Below are positions 27,355-35,337 of a DNA stretch of 64,000 bases, one piece after another. The notes under the pieces were generated by a model, which ran no database searches, was not told where the DNA came from, and saw only the letters and a list, made by a program, of their open reading frames with translations. Made by a program: the position numbers and the translations under genes. Position 1 is the stretch's first letter. Each line of letters begins with the position of its first letter. This DNA is from Bradyrhizobium sp. Rc3b (GTDB lineage: Bacteria > Pseudomonadota > Alphaproteobacteria > Rhizobiales > Xanthobacteraceae), in assembly GCF_900114915.1 (NCBI RefSeq), contig NZ_FOUS01000004.1, positions 372,001 through 436,000 on the forward strand, given 5' to 3'.

Positions 27355-28170
27355 ATGAAAAGATTTTTGGTTGCGGCGGTGTTCCTCGGCGCCATCAGTG
27401 TGCCCGCGATGGCGATCGATCTGCCCGCGGAGATCGCCAAGCGGGGCAGCATCAAGGTGGCGCTGGTGCCGAACTATCCGCCGATGGAGTTCCGCGATCC
27501 CGCGACCAACGCGCTGTCCGGCTTCGACATCGATCTCGGCGAAGCCATCGGCCGCAAGCTCGGCGTCAAGATCGAATGGACCGAGACGAGCTTTGCCGAG
27601 TTCATGCCGTCGATCTCGACCGGGCGCGTGGACGCCATCCTGTCCGGCTTCACCGACTATGCCAGCCGGCACGAGATCGCGTCCTTCGTCGATTATCTGC
27701 GCAGCGGTCCGCAGTTCTTCGTGCAGCAGTCGCGCAAGGCGGAGTTCAAGGACGCCGCAGCGCTCTGCGGCAAGAAGGTCGGCGCCAGCCGTCGCACCAT
27801 GTTCCCGGCGCAGATCGCGGCGTGGAGCGAGAAAAATTGCGGCAGCAGTCCGATTCAGTTCGTCGGCACCGACGGCTCGGCCGACGCCCGCACCCAACTG
27901 AGGCAAGGCCGCATCGATGCCGCGGCCCAGGGCAACGAGACGCTGCCCTACATCATGGACCTCGAGCCCGGCACCTATGCAACGGTGGGCGAGCCCATCG
28001 CACAGCAATTCACCGGCATCGCCCTGCCGGTCAAGGAAAAGGCCTTGCAGCAGGCGATGCTGGAGGCGGTCGAGGCGCTGATCGCGGACGGCACCTATCG
28101 TACCTTGCTTGCCAAGTGGAAACTCACCGACAACGGATTAGAGAAGGCGACCATCAATGCTGGACAGTAA
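27355..28170 (+). CDS. Polar amino acid-type ABC transporter, periplasmic binding protein 2
   Basis: The 271-residue protein has a signal peptide MKRFLVAAVFLGAISVPAMA and a mature start IDLPAEIAKRGSIKVALVPN. It is clearly related to the product of 24898-25725 (PPMEFRDPATNALSGFDIDL; CGKKVGASRRTMFPAQI; LRQGRIDAAAQGNETLPY) but well diverged. A GTG at 27349 is in frame, but the ATG at 27355 gives the proper signal sequence. The last 14 bases overlap the next gene. The two binding proteins may broaden the range of ligands taken by one transporter. Confidence 0.92.
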   Translation: MKRFLVAAVFLGAISVPAMAIDLPAEIAKRGSIKVALVPNYPPMEFRDPATNALSGFDIDLGEAIGRKLGVKIEWTETSFAEFMPSISTGRVDAILSGFTDYASRHEIASFVDYLRSGPQFFVQQSRKAEFKDAAALCGKKVGASRRTMFPAQIAAWSEKNCGSSPIQFVGTDGSADARTQLRQGRIDAAAQGNETLPYIMDLEPGTYATVGEPIAQQFTGIALPVKEKALQQAMLEAVEALIADGTYRTLLAKWKLTDNGLEKATINAGQ

Positions 28171-29041
28171 GGCACTCCAGAGCATCCCCCTTGTCCCGGC
28201 CAACACCGCAGATCCCGCGCCGGACTATCCCTGGCCAAAGCCGTACACCTCGGCGATGTTCCTGTCGTTCGACGTAGACGCCGAGAGCGCGTGGACCAGC
28301 AAGGACGCAGTGCACGCCCAGCGGCTCATCACCATGAGCTATGGCGGCTATGAGGCCCGCGTCGGCACGCCAAAACTGCTGGAGCTGCTCGACCAGCTCG
28401 ATCTGAAAGCGACCTTCTTTGTCACGGGATGGTCGGTCGATGCGCATCCCGCGATGGCCGAGTCCATCCTTAAGGCCGGTCACGAGATCGGACATCACGG
28501 CTATCATCATCTCCTGCCCGATCCCGGCGATCCCTGGATCGAGGAGGAGCTGGAGCGCGGTTTCGAGGCGCTCAAGCGCCGGCTCGGCGTCAAGCCAACC
28601 GGCTATCGCGCGCCGTACGGCGAGTTCACCGAGGAGCTGCGCGTCGCGCTGGTGCGCCACGGCATCGTCTACACCTCCTCGTTCCGCGACGACGTCAGGC
28701 CCTATCGCCATCGTCTCGCCGACGGCAAGCCCGGCACGATCGAGCTGCCGGTCACCGCGAGCTATGACGACTGGATGCACGGCCTCTCCGCCCGCTTCAG
28801 CCCGCGCTCGATCTTCCCCAAGGAACATGTGCTCTCGATCTGGAAGGACGAGCTCGACGAGGTCCGCGACTGGGGCGCGATGGTGACGACGGTGCTGCAT
28901 CCGCAATGCAGCGGCCGTCCGATGCGGCTGCGGCTGCTGCGCGAGTTCCTGACTTACGCAAAGTCGTGCCCGGACGTCTGGATCACCACCGGCGAGAAGA
29001 TCGCGGAGAACTTCCTGCGCCACGAGGCCGGTAACCGCTAG
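28157..29041 (+). CDS. NodB-fold (polysaccharide deacetylase superfamily) hydrolase, possible cyclic ureide/imide hydrolase
   Basis: The 294-residue protein has no signal peptide. It shows FDVDAES (residues 38-44, with the NodB aspartates at 39 and 41), the HxxxH metal site in GHHGYHH (H114, H118), RAPYGEFTEE and a C-terminal VTTVLHPQCSGRP containing a His. Cytoplasmic NodB-fold proteins include PuuE allantoinase and cyclic imide hydrolase, which open ureide or imide rings. Its place between the importer, a hydantoin-type racemase and a carbamoylase suggests ring opening here rather than sugar deacetylation. This is inference; the fold is well supported, the substrate is not. Confidence 0.78.
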   Translation: MLDSKALQSIPLVPANTADPAPDYPWPKPYTSAMFLSFDVDAESAWTSKDAVHAQRLITMSYGGYEARVGTPKLLELLDQLDLKATFFVTGWSVDAHPAMAESILKAGHEIGHHGYHHLLPDPGDPWIEEELERGFEALKRRLGVKPTGYRAPYGEFTEELRVALVRHGIVYTSSFRDDVRPYRHRLADGKPGTIELPVTASYDDWMHGLSARFSPRSIFPKEHVLSIWKDELDEVRDWGAMVTTVLHPQCSGRPMRLRLLREFLTYAKSCPDVWITTGEKIAENFLRHEAGNR

Positions 29042-29049
29042 GGAGCGCC

Positions 29050-29700
29050 ATGACCCGCATCCTCGTCATCAACCCGAACTCCTCGGCGTCGGTAACGGCG
29101 GCGATCGACGAGGCGGTCGCGCCGCTGCGGATCGCCGGCGGGCCTGACATCGAGGTGGTCGGCCTCGCCGAGGGGCCGCCGGGCATCAGCTCGCAGCGCG
29201 ATGCCGACAGCGTCGTCATGCCGCTGGTGAATCGCGTCGCGCGCGAGGATGCCGATGCCTTCGTGCTCGCCTGCTTCAGCGATCCCGGCCTGCATGCGGT
29301 GCGCGAGGCGGCCGGCGGTCGTCCCGTGATGGGCATCGCCGAATGCGGCATCTTTCGCGCGCTGATGCTGGGTGAACGTTTTGGCATCATCGCGCTGTCG
29401 CCCTCGAGCATCCGGCGCCAGCAACGGATGGTGCGGCTGATGGGCGTCGACGGCCGCTATGCCGGAAGCTGGTCGGTCGGCGCGAGCGCAGCCGAGACCG
29501 CAGCTGCAGATATCCGGGGACGGTTGATCGACGCCGGCCGCGCCCTGGTCACGCAATGCCGCGCCGATGTCGTGGTGATGGGCTGCGCCGGCATGGCCTC
29601 GCACCGCACGGCAATTGCGGAGGCGATTGGCGTGCCCGTGGTCGAGCCGACGCAGCACGCGGTCGCCGCTGCGATCGGTGCGGTCTTGCTCAACACGTAG
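29050..29700 (+). CDS. Hydantoin/allantoin racemase (Asp/Glu racemase superfamily)
   Basis: The 216-residue protein begins TRILVINPNSSASVTAAID, typical of hydantoin and allantoin racemases. The two catalytic cysteines are C75 (LACFSDPG) and C179 (VMGCAGMA). It would interconvert enantiomers of a 5-substituted hydantoin or of allantoin so that a stereospecific hydrolase can use both. It ends the operon begun by the carbamoylase: 8 bp after the NodB-fold gene and followed by an inverted repeat. Confidence 0.9.
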   Translation: MTRILVINPNSSASVTAAIDEAVAPLRIAGGPDIEVVGLAEGPPGISSQRDADSVVMPLVNRVAREDADAFVLACFSDPGLHAVREAAGGRPVMGIAECGIFRALMLGERFGIIALSPSSIRRQQRMVRLMGVDGRYAGSWSVGASAAETAAADIRGRLIDAGRALVTQCRADVVVMGCAGMASHRTAIAEAIGVPVVEPTQHAVAAAIGAVLLNT

Positions 29701-29756
29701 AGCGCAATTATGGGACCCCGCTTTGTGACATCGCTCTGGCCGCGCGCTCGCTGCAA

Positions 29757-29876
29757 CCTCTCCCGCTTGCGGGGGAGGTCGACGCGCGAAGCGCGGCGGG
29801 TGGGGGCTCTTTCCTCTCGGGGTCATCGCCTGCGGAGACACCCCCACCCCAGCCCTCCCCCGCAAGCGGGAGAGGG
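29757..29876. repeat. CCTCTCCCGCTTGCGGG-type inverted repeat (family R1)
   Basis: The left end CCTCTCCCGCTTGCGGGGGA is mirrored by CCCTCCCCCGCAAGCGGGAG on the right, with GACGCGCGAAGCGCGGCG and a GGAGACACCCCCACCCC centre as in the copy at 12437-12554. It fills the gap between the racemase and the lone binding-protein gene, and may separate the two transcripts. Confidence 0.85.
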
Positions 29877-29926
29877 AGCACACCGCGGCCGCGGCTGCAT
29901 GTCACCGCACTCAGGAGCCTCTCGTA

Positions 29927-31510
29927 ATGTCTATCTCCCGCCGTTCGCTCCTTAGGGCTGCCGCAGCCATGCCGGCGCTGTCGCTGCCGGGTATCGTTCG
30001 TGCCGAATCCCAATCCACGCTGCGCTTCATCCCCGTGATCGACCTCGCCTTCGTCGATCCCATCTACTCGACTGCGCAGGTGTCACGGAACCATGGCTTC
30101 ATGGTCTACGACACACTCTATGGCATGAGCGCCTCGCTCCAGGTTTCGCCGCAGATGCTGTCGGGCCACATCATCTCCGGTGATGGGCTGCAATGGGACC
30201 TCAGCTTGCGCGACGGCCTGTTCTGGCACGATGGCGAACGCGTGCTCGCGCGCGACTGCGTGGCGAGCATCCGCCGCTGGGCTGCACGCGATGGTTTTGG
30301 CGGTGAGCTGATGGAGGCGACCGACGAGCTGTCCGCCGCCGACGACCGCATCATTCGCTTCCGTCTCAAGCGTCCGTTCCCGCTGCTGCCGCAGGCGCTC
30401 GGCAAGGCCGCAATCAATGCCTGCTTCATGATGCCGGAGCGGCTGGCGAGCCAGGATCCGTTCAAGCCGCTGACCGAGGTGATCGGCAGCGGCCCGTTCC
30501 GCTATCTCGCCGACGAGCGCGTGCAGGGCGCGCGCAACGCCTACGCCAAATTCGAGCGCTACCAGCCGCGCACCGACGGCAAGCCGGATTGGACCGCGGG
30601 TCCGAAGATCGTGCACTATGATCGCGTGGTCTGGACCACCACGCCCGATGCCGGCACCGGCGTTGCCGCGCTGCAGACCGGCGAGCAGGACTGGCAGGAG
30701 ACCACGCCGCACGATCTGTTGCCGGTGATCAAGGCCGCCGGTGACATCGAGACGCGCGTTCTCGATCCCAGGGGTTACGCCTGCATGCTGCGCCTCAATC
30801 ACCTGCAGCCTCCGTTCGACAATCCAGCCATCCGCCGCGCACTGCTGGGTGCGATCGACCAGTCCGCGTTCATGACGGCAGTGGCCGGCGTCGATCCCGC
30901 CTTCCAAGTCTCGCCGATCGGCTACTTCGCGCCTGGTACCCCGATGGCGAGCGAGGTCGGGCTCGATGTGTTCCGCGGGCCCCGCGACTACGCCAAGGTG
31001 AAGGCCGATCTGAAGGCGGCCGGTTATAATGGCGAGAAGATCGTGGTACTCGTGCCCACCAACTCGCTGGCGCAGAAGCCGCTCGGCGAGATCGCGGTCG
31101 ACAGCTTGCGCAAGGCCGGCATGAACGTCGAATATGCCGGGCTCGACTTCGCCGTCGTGTTGCAGCGCCAGCTCAAGAAGGACCCGATCGGGCAGGGCGG
31201 CTGGAGTGCGGCGGTCGGCAATTGGCAGGGCATCGACTGGCTCAACCCGGCCGGCAACACCAACATCCGCGGCGAAGGCAAGGTCGCCGGCTGGTATGCG
31301 AGCGAGAAGATGGGGCCCTTGCGCAGCCAATGGCTGGCGGCGTCCGAGCTCGCCGAGCAGCAGCGCATCTGCCGCCAGGTCCAGGCGGTCGCGTTCGAGG
31401 AGATTCCCTACATCCCAATCGGCCTGTACAAGCAGCCGACCGCCTATCGCAAGGCCATCACCGGCATTCTCGACGGCACCGCCGTGTTCTGGAACGTACG
31501 CCCCGCATGA
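29927..31510 (+). CDS. Peptide/opine-type ABC transporter binding protein (SBP family 5)
   Basis: The 527-residue protein has a Tat signal (SISRRSLLRAAAAMPALSLP) and the family 5 layout: RFIPVIDLAFVDPIYSTAQV, YDTLYGM, WDLSLRDGLFWHDGERVLA and LNHLQPPFDNPAIRRALLGA. Such proteins feed Dpp/Opp-type transporters, but no matching permease or ATPase gene is nearby; the flanking ABC sets belong to other families. Its stop overlaps the start of an amidohydrolase gene (ATGA), so substrate capture and that enzyme are likely linked. Confidence 0.9.
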   Translation: MSISRRSLLRAAAAMPALSLPGIVRAESQSTLRFIPVIDLAFVDPIYSTAQVSRNHGFMVYDTLYGMSASLQVSPQMLSGHIISGDGLQWDLSLRDGLFWHDGERVLARDCVASIRRWAARDGFGGELMEATDELSAADDRIIRFRLKRPFPLLPQALGKAAINACFMMPERLASQDPFKPLTEVIGSGPFRYLADERVQGARNAYAKFERYQPRTDGKPDWTAGPKIVHYDRVVWTTTPDAGTGVAALQTGEQDWQETTPHDLLPVIKAAGDIETRVLDPRGYACMLRLNHLQPPFDNPAIRRALLGAIDQSAFMTAVAGVDPAFQVSPIGYFAPGTPMASEVGLDVFRGPRDYAKVKADLKAAGYNGEKIVVLVPTNSLAQKPLGEIAVDSLRKAGMNVEYAGLDFAVVLQRQLKKDPIGQGGWSAAVGNWQGIDWLNPAGNTNIRGEGKVAGWYASEKMGPLRSQWLAASELAEQQRICRQVQAVAFEEIPYIPIGLYKQPTAYRKAITGILDGTAVFWNVRPA

Positions 31511-32880
31511 GCACCATCGCAATCTTCGGCAGCTATGTGCTGTCACGGAAAGACGGCGCGCAGGATGTGCTGCGCGACCATTGGGTCCTGATCGAAGGCA
31601 AGAAGATCGCCGCGGTCACGCGCGACAAGCCGCGCGCGGATGAGGTCTACGACCGCCCGGGCCGCTTCGTGCTGCCGGGCCTGCTCAATCTGCACAATCA
31701 CTGTTTTAGCGAGGCGGTAGCGCGCAGCCACACCGAGGACGGCAACGGCCGCAAGAACAACCAGAGCATCGTCTACACGGTGCTGTTGCCGCTGACCAAG
31801 CGTGGCGCCGATATCCTGTCGGCGGAAGAACGTATGGCGGTGGCGCGGCTCGGCATCCTCCAGCTGCTCAAGGGTGGCGCCACCACGGTGATGGAGCCGT
31901 TCCGCAATTCGATCCCTGAAATGTTCGACGCCGCCGAGGAGATGGGCATCCGCTTCTACGGCGCGCCCTATCTGTTCTCGACGTCCGATGCCAAGGCTGG
32001 CCCGGACGGTGTGGTCCAGTATTCCGGCGATGACGGCGCCGCGGACATGGCGACGTGGGATGCGCTCTACCAGCGCTGGAACAAGCGCGGCGACGGTCGC
32101 ATCGGCCTCGCCATGAGCCCGCACGCCACCGACACCTGCGGCCCCGATCTCCTGAAAGCCTGCGCCGCGCGAGCGCGCGAGCTCGGCGTGCCCATCACGA
32201 CGCATATGGCGCAGAGCCGCGCCGAGGTCGAGACCATCGGCACGCGCTATGGCGGCCGCACGCCGGCGGAGTATCTGGATTGGCTCGGCCTGCTCGCGCC
32301 CGACCTGATGGCCGCGCATTGCATGCTCAGCAGCGACGACGATCTCAAGTTGATGGCCGCGCGCGGCATGACCGTGCTGAACTGCCCGCGCGTGTTCGCG
32401 CGCGCCGGCGTCACCGCGGCCTTCAGCCGGTTCGCCGAGCATGGCGTGCGCACCGTGGTCGGCACCGACGGCTACAACATGGATCTGCTCGGCGAGCTCA
32501 ATGCGGCGTCACTGATCTCCAAGATCACGTCGCAGCGCGCCGATGTCGCCAATTCGCCCGAGTTGATCGAAGCGAACACGACTGTCGCCGCCGACGTCAT
32601 CAGGCGGCCTGATCTCGGCCGGATCGAGCCGGGCGCGACCGCCGATCTCACCGTCGTCGATCTCACCCATCCGCATCTCCAGCCGCTGTTCGATCCCCGC
32701 CGCGCGCTGATCGCGCTCGCCAACCGCGCCAATATCGATCAGGTCGTGGTCGATGGCCGCGTGCTGATCGATGCCGGCCGCTATCTCGGCGCCGACGAAG
32801 CAGCGATCACCGCAGCAGGCAGCGCCGCGATCGGCAAGATCTGGGATCTGCCGGAAGCGCAGGCGGCATTCAACGGCTGA
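31507..32880 (+). CDS. Amidohydrolase of the cytosine deaminase / chlorohydrolase-like family
   Basis: The 457-residue metal-dependent hydrolase has HNH at 63-65 (GLLNLHNHCFSEA), the later ligands in ITTHMAQSRAEVE and AAHCMLSSDDDL, and the final aspartate in VVGTDGYNMDLLGELN. The C-terminal strand carries IEPGATADLTVVDL. This pattern fits the deaminase and chlorohydrolase group (SsnA, TrzN/AtzB-like, guanine deaminase-like). The exact reaction is not determinable. It is translationally coupled to the preceding binding protein. Confidence 0.88.
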   Translation: MSTIAIFGSYVLSRKDGAQDVLRDHWVLIEGKKIAAVTRDKPRADEVYDRPGRFVLPGLLNLHNHCFSEAVARSHTEDGNGRKNNQSIVYTVLLPLTKRGADILSAEERMAVARLGILQLLKGGATTVMEPFRNSIPEMFDAAEEMGIRFYGAPYLFSTSDAKAGPDGVVQYSGDDGAADMATWDALYQRWNKRGDGRIGLAMSPHATDTCGPDLLKACAARARELGVPITTHMAQSRAEVETIGTRYGGRTPAEYLDWLGLLAPDLMAAHCMLSSDDDLKLMAARGMTVLNCPRVFARAGVTAAFSRFAEHGVRTVVGTDGYNMDLLGELNAASLISKITSQRADVANSPELIEANTTVAADVIRRPDLGRIEPGATADLTVVDLTHPHLQPLFDPRRALIALANRANIDQVVVDGRVLIDAGRYLGADEAAITAAGSAAIGKIWDLPEAQAAFNG

Positions 32881-32913
32881 CGGCCGCTTCCAGAGCCACA
32901 AAAAAGGTGCGTT

Positions 32914-33066
32914 CCCTCTCCCGCTTGCGGGGGAGGGCCGGGGTGGGGCTCTCTCCATGCGGGGACACTCCCGATGAGGAGGGAGTCCCCACCCGGCCTT
33001 CGCCTCGGCGTCTCCTAAGAGACGGCCGCCATAGGCGGCCTACGCCTCCCCCGCAAGCGGGAGAGG
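32914..33066. repeat. CCTCTCCCGCTTGCGGG-type inverted repeat (family R1)
   Basis: The left end CCCTCTCCCGCTTGCGGGGG and the right end CTCCCCCGCAAGCGGGAGAGG mirror each other. The centre contains GGGGACACTCCCGATGAGGA and a perfect hairpin ACGGCCGCC-ATA-GGCGGCC near 33023-33040. It lies between the convergent amidohydrolase and LysR genes. Confidence 0.85.
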
Positions 33067-33106
33067 TTGCCAGCGAGTCTGTGGCTGCATCGTTCCGACC
33101 CATGCC

Positions 33107-34006
33107 CTAGCCCTCGAACTCCATCAATTTCTTGCGCATGGTCTCCACCAGATCCAGCGCCACCGGCGACGGACTGCGCTGTGCGGGAAATACCGCCGAG
33201 AATTCGAAGTCGATGCGCGGCAGGAAGCGCCGCACGACGACGCCGCGCGTGGCAAATTCCTGCGCGGTGAAGGGATCGCAGATCGAGACCCCGAGCCCGG
33301 ATGACACCATCCCGCACATGATCTCCGACAGCGTGGTCTCCACCCGCAGCACGCGGCGGACGTCGCTGCGGTGAAAGACCTGGTCGACGAGGTGTCGGCT
33401 CGACGATCCCGCCGACAGCGAGATGAACGTCTCACCCTCGAAATCGCGTGGCTCCAGCACTTCTTTCTCCGCGAGGCGATGTCCGGTCGGCAGCACCGCG
33501 ACGCGCGCCAGCGCCGGCAGCCGCAGGCTCGGCAGGCCGGAATGGGCAATCGGCACCTCGGCAAAGCCGATGTCGCATTGATTGTTCAAAACCCAGTCGA
33601 CCACGATCGGCGAAATCACTCCGAAGAAGGCCAGGTTGAGGTTGGGCCGTTCCATCAGGAAATGCCCGGCAAGCCGCGGCAGATAGCCGTTCGCCAGCGC
33701 CGGCAGCGCGGCGATGCGCAGCGAGCCGGTGCGGCGTCCCCGGATTTCTTCGGCTGCAGCCGTGATGCGTTCGAGACCGACGAAGGACCGTTCGACCTCG
33801 GTGTAGAGCGCCATTGCCGCGGCGGTCGGCACGAGGCCGGTGCCGCGCCGCTCGAACAGCTCCATCTTCAACAGCGCCTGAAAGTCGCGCAGCAACCGGC
33901 TGACAGCCGGCTGCGTCACCACCATCAGCTTCGCGGCCTCGGTGACGCTGCCGGTCAACATCGTCGCGCGGAAGGCCTCCACCTGCCGCGAATTGATCCG
34001 CGCCAT
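33107..34006 (-). CDS. LysR-family regulator of the amine-oxidase/ABC operon
   Basis: The 299-residue protein has its winged helix in residues 1-60 (RINSRQVEAFRATMLTGSVT; LMVVTQPAVSRLLRDFQALL) and a periplasmic-type effector domain (LRIAALPALANGYLPRLAGH). I take MARINSRQ as the start; two ATGs 3 and 6 codons upstream are alternatives. It resembles NocR/OccR-type opine regulators in the helix-turn-helix region. It diverges from the binding-protein gene at 34277, so it probably controls the 34-42 kb operon in response to the imported compound. Confidence 0.88.
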   Translation of the reverse strand: MARINSRQVEAFRATMLTGSVTEAAKLMVVTQPAVSRLLRDFQALLKMELFERRGTGLVPTAAAMALYTEVERSFVGLERITAAAEEIRGRRTGSLRIAALPALANGYLPRLAGHFLMERPNLNLAFFGVISPIVVDWVLNNQCDIGFAEVPIAHSGLPSLRLPALARVAVLPTGHRLAEKEVLEPRDFEGETFISLSAGSSSRHLVDQVFHRSDVRRVLRVETTLSEIMCGMVSSGLGVSICDPFTAQEFATRGVVVRRFLPRIDFEFSAVFPAQRSPSPVALDLVETMRKKLMEFEG

Positions 34007-34276
34007 GCCGAACATCCATAACATTTAGGCATACAGAGGTTGCCATTATTCATTGGACGATGGAAGTATAGGTTGCGATCTTTTTCATCAGGACTGGAGA
34101 CAGCCCGCTTTTTCGGCAGATTGGAGGGGTTCAAGCCTCCAGATCGCGCCAAAACCCGCCGAATGGGCGCCGGAGCCCTGTTTGGAGCGGGATTGCGCGG
34201 AAGGAAATGCGGAAGAGGCTTCAGCCAGCGAGACTCGTCGGCACGTCACCTCATTCCGGTATGGAGATCGGTCCAC
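34007..34276. promoter_or_regulatory. Divergent control region LysR / polyamine-type ABC operon
   Basis: The 270 bases hold both promoters. Near the LysR start the AT-rich stretch CATAACATTTAGGCATAC (34018-34035) contains an ATAAC/GGCAT imperfect dyad and is the best candidate LysR site. Further on there is a hairpin TGGAGG-GGTTCAAG-CCTCCA at 34122-34141 that would lie in the operon leader. No gene is convincing here despite an open frame joined to the following CDS. Confidence 0.4.
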
Positions 34277-35311
34277 ATGAAGACTCTTCGCCTTCTGACC
34301 GCGGTCAGCATCGCAGCGCTCATTGCCGCCCCCTCAGTCGCTTCGGCCCAGCAAAAGACGCTCTACGTCGCCGGCTATGGCGGCTCGTTCGAGAAGACGA
34401 TCCGCGATGAGGTGATCCCTGCCTTCGAGAAGGAGAACGGCGTCAAGGTCGAATACGTTGCCGGCAACTCCACCGACACGCTGGCAAAACTCCAGGCGCA
34501 GAAGGGCAATCAGCAGATCGACGTCGCCATCGTCGATGACGGCCCGATGTACCAGGCGATCCAGCTCGGCTTCTGCGGCAAGCTCGACGGCCTGCCGGCC
34601 GATCTCTACGACACCGCGCGCTTCAAGGACGATCGCGCGGTTGCGATCGGCATCGTCGCGACCGGGCTGATGTACAACACCAAGGTGTTCAAGGAGAAAG
34701 GCTGGGCGCCGCCGACCTCCTGGAACGACCTGAAGGACACGAAATACGCCAAGCAGCTCGTGATCCCACCGATCAACAACACCTACGGTTTGGAAGCCCT
34801 GGTGATGCTGTCGAAGATGAACGGCGGCGGCGAGACCAATGTCGATTCCGGCTTCAAGATCTTCAAGGAACAGATCAATCCGAACGTGCTCGCCTACGAG
34901 CCGTCGCCGGGCAAGATGACCGAGCTGTTCCAGTCCGGCCAGGCCGTGATCGCGGTGTGGGGCACCGGCCGCGTGCAGAGCTTTGCCAACACCGGCTTCC
35001 CTGTCGACTTCGTCTACCCGAAGGAAGGTGCCGCGACGCTGCTGACGACCGCCTGTCCGATCACCAAGCCCAACGCCTCGCCGCTGGCAGCAAGCTTCGT
35101 CAAGATGCTGCTCGACCCCAAGATCCAGCTCGTGATGCTGAAGGATTACGGCTACGGCCCGGTGCTGAAGTCGCTGGTGATCCCGCCCGAGCTCGGAAAG
35201 ATGGCGCCGATCGGCGAGCGTGCGGCCAAGCTCTATAATCCGGACTGGACCGTCATCAACGAGAAGCGCGAGGAGTGGACCAAGCGCTGGAACCGCGAGG
35301 TCGAGCGTTGA
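34277..35311 (+). CDS. Polyamine/opine-type ABC transporter binding protein (PotD/SBP_bac_8-like)
   Basis: The 344-residue protein has a clear signal peptide MKTLRLLTAVSIAALIAAPS...ASA and mature start QQKTLYVAGYGGSFEKTIRD. The type II binding fold shows FEKENGVKVEYVAGNSTDTL and AIVDDGPMYQAIQLG. The open frame extends 79 codons upstream, but only the ATG at 34277 gives the signal sequence. It is the first gene of a nine-gene operon whose later members oxidise an amine or amino acid, so its ligand is probably that compound. Confidence 0.9.
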   Translation: MKTLRLLTAVSIAALIAAPSVASAQQKTLYVAGYGGSFEKTIRDEVIPAFEKENGVKVEYVAGNSTDTLAKLQAQKGNQQIDVAIVDDGPMYQAIQLGFCGKLDGLPADLYDTARFKDDRAVAIGIVATGLMYNTKVFKEKGWAPPTSWNDLKDTKYAKQLVIPPINNTYGLEALVMLSKMNGGGETNVDSGFKIFKEQINPNVLAYEPSPGKMTELFQSGQAVIAVWGTGRVQSFANTGFPVDFVYPKEGAATLLTTACPITKPNASPLAASFVKMLLDPKIQLVMLKDYGYGPVLKSLVIPPELGKMAPIGERAAKLYNPDWTVINEKREEWTKRWNREVER

Positions 35312-35337
35312 CCTGATCGTCGCAGCGGAGACAGCGT

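Noticed and set aside
12437..33066. CRISPR-like array from repeated CCTCTCCC units
   Set aside because: The copies are kilobases apart, without uniform spacers or cas genes.
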